A DNA stretch of 19,161 nucleotides, taken from positions 1 through 19,161 of the forward strand of contig OMVC01000095.1 of the NCBI GenBank assembly GCA_900314375.1. The letters are read 5' to 3'. Origin of the DNA: an uncultured bacterium. Lineage in GTDB: Bacteria; Cyanobacteriota; Vampirovibrionia; Gastranaerophilales; Gastranaerophilaceae. Both the position numbers and the translations under genes were made by a program. The notes beneath the pieces were generated by a model. That model did not search any database and was not told the DNA's origin. It worked only from the letters and a program-made list of their open reading frames with translations. The number at the start of each line of letters is the position of its first letter. The stretch's first letter is position 1. Positions 14,543-19,161 of this stretch are shown piece after piece.

Positions 14543-15061
14543 TTAAAAATAATTTATAGGAATTGGAACTTTTTCAATATTATTTTTAGTATTTATTGAA
14601 TAAATGTATTCGTTTTCAAAATAGTCAGAAATCACATTATCGGATTTTTCGCCAAGTTTAATTGAACTTTCATATTGTGTCCAAAAGGTAAAAAAATCAT
14701 TTAGAGTTTCAAAATTTTTATTATATCTTTTTGACATTTTTTCAAGATTAATCGGTCTGATTTTTTCTAAATCAATTGCGCAAGGATGCGTATCAAAAAT
14801 AGCCATTACATACTCTTGGGAATGTGTGATACCAAAATAAATTTCATTATTTTTCAAAAATGGTTTTTTATTAATTTTTATTATTTCAGGATTTTCAATA
14901 TTATAAAATTTTTTGCAAACATTAGTTACTAAAAATCTCCATGCGAAATGTTGTAACATACGTTTTTGAGATTTAAAATCCATGTTTTCCGTATCCGCGT
15001 TTATTCTATTATTTTTGATTTCGTTGAGAAAATCTGACAATTTTAAAAAATAAATTTTCAT
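14543..15061 (-). CDS. 4'-phosphopantetheinyl transferase superfamily protein (short Sfp type)
   Basis: Enzymes of this family move the phosphopantetheine arm of CoA onto a serine of acyl or peptidyl carrier proteins. The 172-residue protein is shorter than Sfp (about 225). It has KPFL (66-69), FGITHSQEYVM (76-86, the SHS-like motif), CAIDLEKI with the metal residues Asp97 and Glu99, and WTQYESSIKLG with Glu131 and Lys135 at the E-x3-K spacing of Sfp. The usual Lys before that Glu is Tyr. The core catalytic residues therefore appear complete, but the sequence is divergent and the C-terminal region is short. No Shine-Dalgarno site is visible. It diverges from rlmN across 56 nt. No polyketide, peptide synthetase or carrier protein gene lies in the window, so the target may be the fatty acid carrier protein elsewhere. 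Confidence 0.8.
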   Translation of the reverse strand: MKIYFLKLSDFLNEIKNNRINADTENMDFKSQKRMLQHFAWRFLVTNVCKKFYNIENPEIIKINKKPFLKNNEIYFGITHSQEYVMAIFDTHPCAIDLEKIRPINLEKMSKRYNKNFETLNDFFTFWTQYESSIKLGEKSDNVISDYFENEYIYSINTKNNIEKVPIPINYF

Positions 15062-15117
15062 AGAGTAATGCTATAACAAAGTTAGCAAAAAATAAAATTT
15101 TATTATAGAATTATTTT

Positions 15118-16137
15118 ATGCATATACTATCAGGTTTAAATTTAAGCGAAATAGAAAATATTGTTCTCCCTATGGGAGCTTCAAAATTTCGAGCAAGGCA
15201 AATTCATAATTGGGTTTATCTAAAATCAGTTAAAGAAATTGATGAAATGACTGATTTATCAAAGAAATTCCGTGATGAATTAAAAAAAATTGCAACTGTA
15301 TCCGATACAAAAATCAAAGTGAAACAAGTCAGCTCTGACGGAACTATAAAATATTTGCTTGAATATCCCGATGGAGAATGTGTTGAAACAGTTCTTATGC
15401 GTTTTGACAATCGCGCAAATTTAACGGCCTGTGTAAGTTCGCAAGTCGGTTGTGCCGTAAATTGCAGCTTTTGTGCAACGGGCAAACGCGGATTTATAAG
15501 GAACTTAACTTATAAAGAAATAATTGAACAAGTCTTGATGATTCAGCGTGATACGGGTTTAAAGGTTACAAATGTTGTATTTATGGGACAAGGCGAACCT
15601 TTATTGAATTTAGATAACGTATTAAAAGCAATGCAAATTTTTAACGAAGATTTTCAAATCGGCGCAAGGCGTTTAACTGTTTCAACTTCAGGTATTATTC
15701 CGCAAATAAACAAATTAGCACAGCTTGATATGCAATCAACACTTGCTCTGTCTTTGCATGCACCTAATCACGAAATACGCGCAAAGCTTATGCAGATTGA
15801 AAATAAATATCCGATGGAAGAATTGCATAAAGCTTTAAAAAATTACACTGACAAAACAGGAAGAAGAATTACCATTGAATATTTACTTATTAAAGATTTG
15901 AATGACACGCTCGAAAGCGCAAAAGAGCTTGCACACTATTTAAAAGATATTAAATGTAATATAAATTTAATCCCCTACAACCCGACAGCTCAAAACGATT
16001 ATCAACGCCCATCAAACAATTCAATTATGAAATTTAAGTATTTGATGGAACATTCGGGCAAAAAAGTTACGGTCAGATTGGAACGAGGTGCTGATATTGA
16101 TGCCGCCTGCGGTCAATTAAAAGGAAGAGTTGAATAA
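15118..16137 (+). CDS. rlmN: Dual-specificity RNA methyltransferase RlmN
   Basis: RlmN is a radical SAM enzyme that methylates C2 of adenosine 2503 in 23S rRNA, and in many bacteria A37 of some tRNAs, which tunes decoding accuracy. The 339-residue length is typical. The 4Fe-4S motif CAVNCSFC (Cys112, Cys116, Cys119) is in place, followed by FMGQGEPLLN (SAM contact), TVSTSGIIP, ALSLHAPN and NLIPYNP. Cys331 in DAACGQL is the residue that carries the methyl group in the family mechanism. The N-terminal accessory domain (RARQIHNWVY) is present. No Shine-Dalgarno site precedes the ATG (agaattatttt), although the family start aligns well here, so the leader may be short or A/T-rich. The next gene is 445 nt away, beyond repeat elements. 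Confidence 0.96.
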   Translation: MHILSGLNLSEIENIVLPMGASKFRARQIHNWVYLKSVKEIDEMTDLSKKFRDELKKIATVSDTKIKVKQVSSDGTIKYLLEYPDGECVETVLMRFDNRANLTACVSSQVGCAVNCSFCATGKRGFIRNLTYKEIIEQVLMIQRDTGLKVTNVVFMGQGEPLLNLDNVLKAMQIFNEDFQIGARRLTVSTSGIIPQINKLAQLDMQSTLALSLHAPNHEIRAKLMQIENKYPMEELHKALKNYTDKTGRRITIEYLLIKDLNDTLESAKELAHYLKDIKCNINLIPYNPTAQNDYQRPSNNSIMKFKYLMEHSGKKVTVRLERGADIDAACGQLKGRVE

Positions 16138-16162
16138 TCTTGCCTGTCTGTTACTAATGTTA

Positions 16163-16476
16163 AATTGAAAATGGGAAGTTGAACCTGTCATGCTGAATTT
16201 ATTTCAGCATCTGACACCAAGCGCAAGCCCTTGAAATACTCCTCGCATAAAACAGATATCGTTTACGCTTTCATCCACTACCGGACTTGTTCAGGGTGGC
16301 AAATTGTTATGTCATTACGAACATTCGAAGAATGTGTAGTAATCTCCCTAATTGGGCAAATTGTGAAATGCATTATTATATTAATGGGATTGCCACGCTC
16401 ACTAACGTTCGCTCGCAATGACATCGTTTGAAAAATCGAAACAATTTTCCATTTTCAACTTTCCATTTTCCATTAA
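16163..16476. repeat. Composite MITE-like intergenic repeat
   Basis: The block is bounded by near-perfect inverted ends: gaaaatgggaagttgaa (16167-16183) and, reversed at 16454-16470, the same 17 bases with one change. Inside are two tandem units of about 115 bp, each with inverted arms. Unit A (16186-16303) starts with a hairpin, tgtcatgctgaa with ttcagcatctgaca, and ends with an inverted, related arm (ggacttgttcagggtggcaa). Unit B (16310-16423) starts tgtcattacgaacattc and ends with the inverted arm gttcgctcgcaatgaca. These arms match widely seen bacterial interspersed sequences (GTCATTGCGAGC..., TGTCATGCTGAA...). No transposase is encoded. A 66-codon frame across it is of the kind such repeats give by chance. 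Confidence 0.75.
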
Positions 16477-16582
16477 ATAAAAATCCAATCATCTAACCTT
16501 CCAATCATCTTAATTCTATCTTTGTGAGTAATAGTAATTGAAACTTTTTATTATATAATCGTTATAGATGAGGGTGAATTAT
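16477..16582. other. Leader region of the M16 protease gene
   Basis: Just after the repeat are short direct repeats, ccaatcatct at 16484-16493 and again at 16500-16509. A TATAAT (16554-16559) is the probable -10 for the protease; no convincing -35 is seen at 16-18 nt. The start would be close to 16566, leaving a leader of about 17 nt. Confidence 0.45.
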
Positions 16583-19161
16583 ATGAAAAAAATACTTATT
16601 ATAGCGGTAATATTATTCTGCGGGAATTTAGTCTGGGCAGCAAATGCTCAATTATTCAAATTGAATAACGGACAAACCGTTATTATACAAGAAGTAAAAA
16701 ATAATCCTATTGTAACAATCGATACTTGGATTAAAACAGGTTCTATTGATGAAGATGATTCAAACAACGGAGTTGCGCATTTTTTAGAACATTTATTCTT
16801 CAAAGGAACTAAAAATCACGCTCCCGGAGAATTTGATAAAATACTTGAAACAAAAGGAGCAATAACAAATGCCGCAACCAGCAAAGATTTTACACATTAT
16901 TATATAACTATCCCTTCAAAAGATTTTGATTTGGCTATGGAATTGCACGCTGATATGCTGCAAAATCCTATGATTCCGCGAAATGAAATGGAAAAAGAAC
17001 GACGTGTTGTCTTGGAAGAAATCGGAAAAGATATGAATTCACCCGAAAAAATTTTGATGGAAAATCTTGATGCAATGATGTATACTTCCCATCCGTATAA
17101 AAGAAGAGTTATCGGTAAAAAAGATATCATTGAAACCATCACCAGAGAAAAAGTTTTAGAATTTTATAACGCTCATTACTCACCTTCCAATATGGTAACA
17201 CTTGTAATAGGTGATGTAGATACCAATCATGCGCTCGATAAAATCAATCAAAGCTTTAATTGTGATGCAAAAAAATCCGAAAAAAATATTTATCCTAAAG
17301 AAGCGCAACTTACGGAACAAAAAAGAAAAACAGAATATAGCGCGGATACACAATCGGGGTATATGCTAATCGGTTTTCGAGCGGTTCCGATATCTAATAA
17401 AGAATCCTACGCGCTTGATGTATTGGCGACAATTTTAGGAGAAGGCCGTTCATCTGTTTTAAACCAATCATTAAAAGAAAAGAAACGCGTCGCATTTTCT
17501 GTTTCGGCAGGTAATATGACCTATAAAGACGACGGCATTTTTTACATAAAAGCAAATTTTGAACCTGAAAAAATCAAATCGGTTGAAACCGCAATTTTTG
17601 AAGAAATTGCAAAAATCCAAAAAGACGGAGTAACTGACGAACAAATTAACCTAGCTAAGAATATTATTGAACGCGACACATATTATTCAAGAGAATCCGT
17701 TTCAAATATTTCAAACGAAATCGGATATACAACAATTCTTACAGGTGATATAAAATTTTACGAAAACTATTTGGCAAATATTAAATCGGTTACAAAAGAA
17801 GAAGTAAAAAAAGCCGCAGAAAAATATTTGGGGACAAATCGAAGCGCAATTTCAATTGTTCTTCCTGAGAATGCCAAAAATATTCCTGTTTCAATTTTTA
17901 GAAAGAAAACAGAAAGCAGTGCCGAATTAATAAGCCAAAATTCTCAAACTCAAGAATACAAATTGTCTAACGGTTCGACATTATTATATACCCCAAACAC
18001 TTCTAATGATATTATTGCAATAAGTATTTTCGCACGTGGCGGAAAGCTTGTCGAAAACATTTCAGGTGTTGCAAATATTGCGGCGCTTGGCATGATGAAA
18101 GGTACTAAAAATTATTCGCCGATTGAATTGTCGCAATTTCTTGAAGACAACGGTATAAAAATTTCACCTGCTGTTAGTGCAGATACTTTTTCTATTTCAA
18201 TATTAACAACTAAAGAAGAATATGATAAAACACTTGCAATATTAGATGAAATAATCAATAACGCAAATTTCGATGAAATAGAATTGGGAAAAATAAAAGC
18301 TGATAAATTAAGCCAAATAAAAAGTAATAAGGATAATGCTATACAAAGAGCTTTGGAAAAATACAGAGAATTAATTTTCCCGAACAGTAACTATTCAATT
18401 TCCTCAAATATATTAGAAAAAAATATTCCAAATATTACAAGAGAAGATGTCATAAACTATTATAATCGTATTTTTGAACCGCAAAATCTGGTTATATCAA
18501 TAAACGGAAACGTCGATAAAGAAAAGACAATAAATGAATTAAATAATATTTTTAATAACGAAAACAGTAACAATGGATTTGAATACGGCAGATATAACTC
18601 AAAAGTTCCTTCAATATCAGCACCAACTACCATTGTTCAAAATATGCCTTCGACCGAAACTGCATGGATAATTTTAGGCTGGCAAACTGCGGGAACGGAT
18701 AATAAAAAAGATTTTGCCACATTACAGGTGATAGATTCTTTACTCGGAAGCGGTATGAGTTCACGATTATTTAAAGATTTAAGAGAAAAACAAGGGCTTG
18801 CATACCAGTTAGGTTCAGGATACAGCGCACACGCTCTTCGCGGAAGCTTTATGCTATATATCGGGACTAAAACGTCAACACTTGAACAGGCAAAAGAAGG
18901 TTTGTTTGCAGAAATAAAGCGTTTAAAAACGGAATACGTCGGAGATAAAGAATTAAAAGATGCAAAAGAAAAACTTATAGGAAACTACATAATCGGACTT
19001 GAAACAAATCTTGATAAAGCCTCGACTCTCGGCGGATACGAAGCTTTAGGCGTCGGATATGAATTTGACACACAATACCAAGAGCTTATAAACAGTGTAA
19101 AAGATACAGATATTTTAGAGGTCGCAAATAAGTACTTTAACGACAATTATGTACTTTCAAT
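16583..19161 (+). CDS. Exported M16 family zinc peptidase, two M16 halves (3' end outside window)
   Basis: The frame is open from the ATG at 16583 to the last base (about 860 residues), so the stop lies outside. A signal peptide (MKKILIIAVILFCGNLVWA, then ANA) indicates export. The first half (residues 23-430) has the inverted zinc motif HFLEH (66-70: His66, Glu69 catalytic, His70) and the third ligand in VLEEI (Glu145/146). The second half (from about 455) starts KLSNGSTLLY but has GVANIAALGMMKGT where the zinc motif would be, so it is non-catalytic. It keeps the Arg/Tyr motif SSRLFKDLREKQGLAYQ that helps bind substrate. This is the PqqL/pitrilysin-like clamshell arrangement of processing or scavenging proteases. 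GAGGGTG lies 6-7 nt before the ATG. The substrate is unknown. Confidence 0.93.
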   Translation, partial: MKKILIIAVILFCGNLVWAANAQLFKLNNGQTVIIQEVKNNPIVTIDTWIKTGSIDEDDSNNGVAHFLEHLFFKGTKNHAPGEFDKILETKGAITNAATSKDFTHYYITIPSKDFDLAMELHADMLQNPMIPRNEMEKERRVVLEEIGKDMNSPEKILMENLDAMMYTSHPYKRRVIGKKDIIETITREKVLEFYNAHYSPSNMVTLVIGDVDTNHALDKINQSFNCDAKKSEKNIYPKEAQLTEQKRKTEYSADTQSGYMLIGFRAVPISNKESYALDVLATILGEGRSSVLNQSLKEKKRVAFSVSAGNMTYKDDGIFYIKANFEPEKIKSVETAIFEEIAKIQKDGVTDEQINLAKNIIERDTYYSRESVSNISNEIGYTTILTGDIKFYENYLANIKSVTKEEVKKAAEKYLGTNRSAISIVLPENAKNIPVSIFRKKTESSAELISQNSQTQEYKLSNGSTLLYTPNTSNDIIAISIFARGGKLVENISGVANIAALGMMKGTKNYSPIELSQFLEDNGIKISPAVSADTFSISILTTKEEYDKTLAILDEIINNANFDEIELGKIKADKLSQIKSNKDNAIQRALEKYRELIFPNSNYSISSNILEKNIPNITREDVINYYNRIFEPQNLVISINGNVDKEKTINELNNIFNNENSNNGFEYGRYNSKVPSISAPTTIVQNMPSTETAWIILGWQTAGTDNKKDFATLQVIDSLLGSGMSSRLFKDLREKQGLAYQLGSGYSAHALRGSFMLYIGTKTSTLEQAKEGLFAEIKRLKTEYVGDKELKDAKEKLIGNYIIGLETNLDKASTLGGYEALGVGYEFDTQYQELINSVKDTDILEVANKYFNDNYVLS

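Noticed and set aside
16231..16431. A 66-codon open frame on + between rlmN and the M16 protease
   Set aside because: It is wholly inside the composite repeat and reads as the chance peptide such repeats give in many genomes (for example LPRSLTFARND). No Shine-Dalgarno site.
16442..16510. Short direct repeats (ttttccatttt, ccaatcatct) as a CRISPR or tandem array
   Set aside because: Only two copies each, without regular spacing; the first is part of the repeat element's terminal end.

Overview
The window is AT-rich, roughly 30% GC by eye. Spacing between genes is tight, rho-independent hairpins are strong, and Shine-Dalgarno sites are clear at most starts. It contains housekeeping genes (glycolysis, folate, NAD, shikimate, rRNA/tRNA methylation, DNA repair) among lineage-type membrane proteins. 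I see no phage, plasmid, transposase or CRISPR. The mix (a DUF2582-type winged helix protein, a DUF805/DUF2628-like membrane protein, a surface-adhesin-E-like protein, a very low-GC backbone with standard genetic code) fits a gut Vampirovibrionia/Gastranaerophilales (Melainabacteria-type) genome best. That placement is inference from impression, not a database result.

Layout: (1) 1-1868, + strand: the C-terminal half of phosphoglycerate kinase (pgk), a terminator, then folC and a bidirectional terminator. (2) 1938-2302: an unlisted 44-codon gene on the - strand with a good Shine-Dalgarno site, diverging from a consensus promoter. (3) 2303-3493: a multi-membrane-span protein that converges on, and overlaps by 4 bases, the end of a - strand cluster. 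(4) 3490-7423, - strand: nadE, then a GT39/ArnT-like membrane glycosyltransferase, then a secreted adhesin-E-like protein, with gaps of 9 and 31 nt. (5) 7491-7877: tRNA-Glu(CTC), its terminator, and a GC-richer block with two large stem-loops. (6) 7902-10979: one polypeptide joining a UvrD-type helicase to an AddB/RecB-type nuclease with an Fe-S cysteine set. (7) 11042-13400, - strand: a small membrane protein, DAHP synthase with its own promoter, and a Gph-type HAD phosphatase. (8) 13478-14490, + strand: a single-span hypothetical protein and the DUF2582 protein. (9) 14543-15061, - strand: a short Sfp-type phosphopantetheinyl transferase, divergent from rlmN (15118-16137). (10) 16138-16582: a composite intergenic repeat with terminal inverted repeats. 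(11) 16583 to the end: an exported M16 zinc protease, cut by the window edge.

The most interesting points are: the nadE amidase domain, which appears to have lost its catalytic cysteine (Ser165) and the loop before it; the 44-residue orphan peptide gene; the MITE-like composite repeat at 16163-16476; the structured block after tRNA-Glu; and the A1-C72 mismatch in that tRNA. I found no convincing multi-gene novel system.
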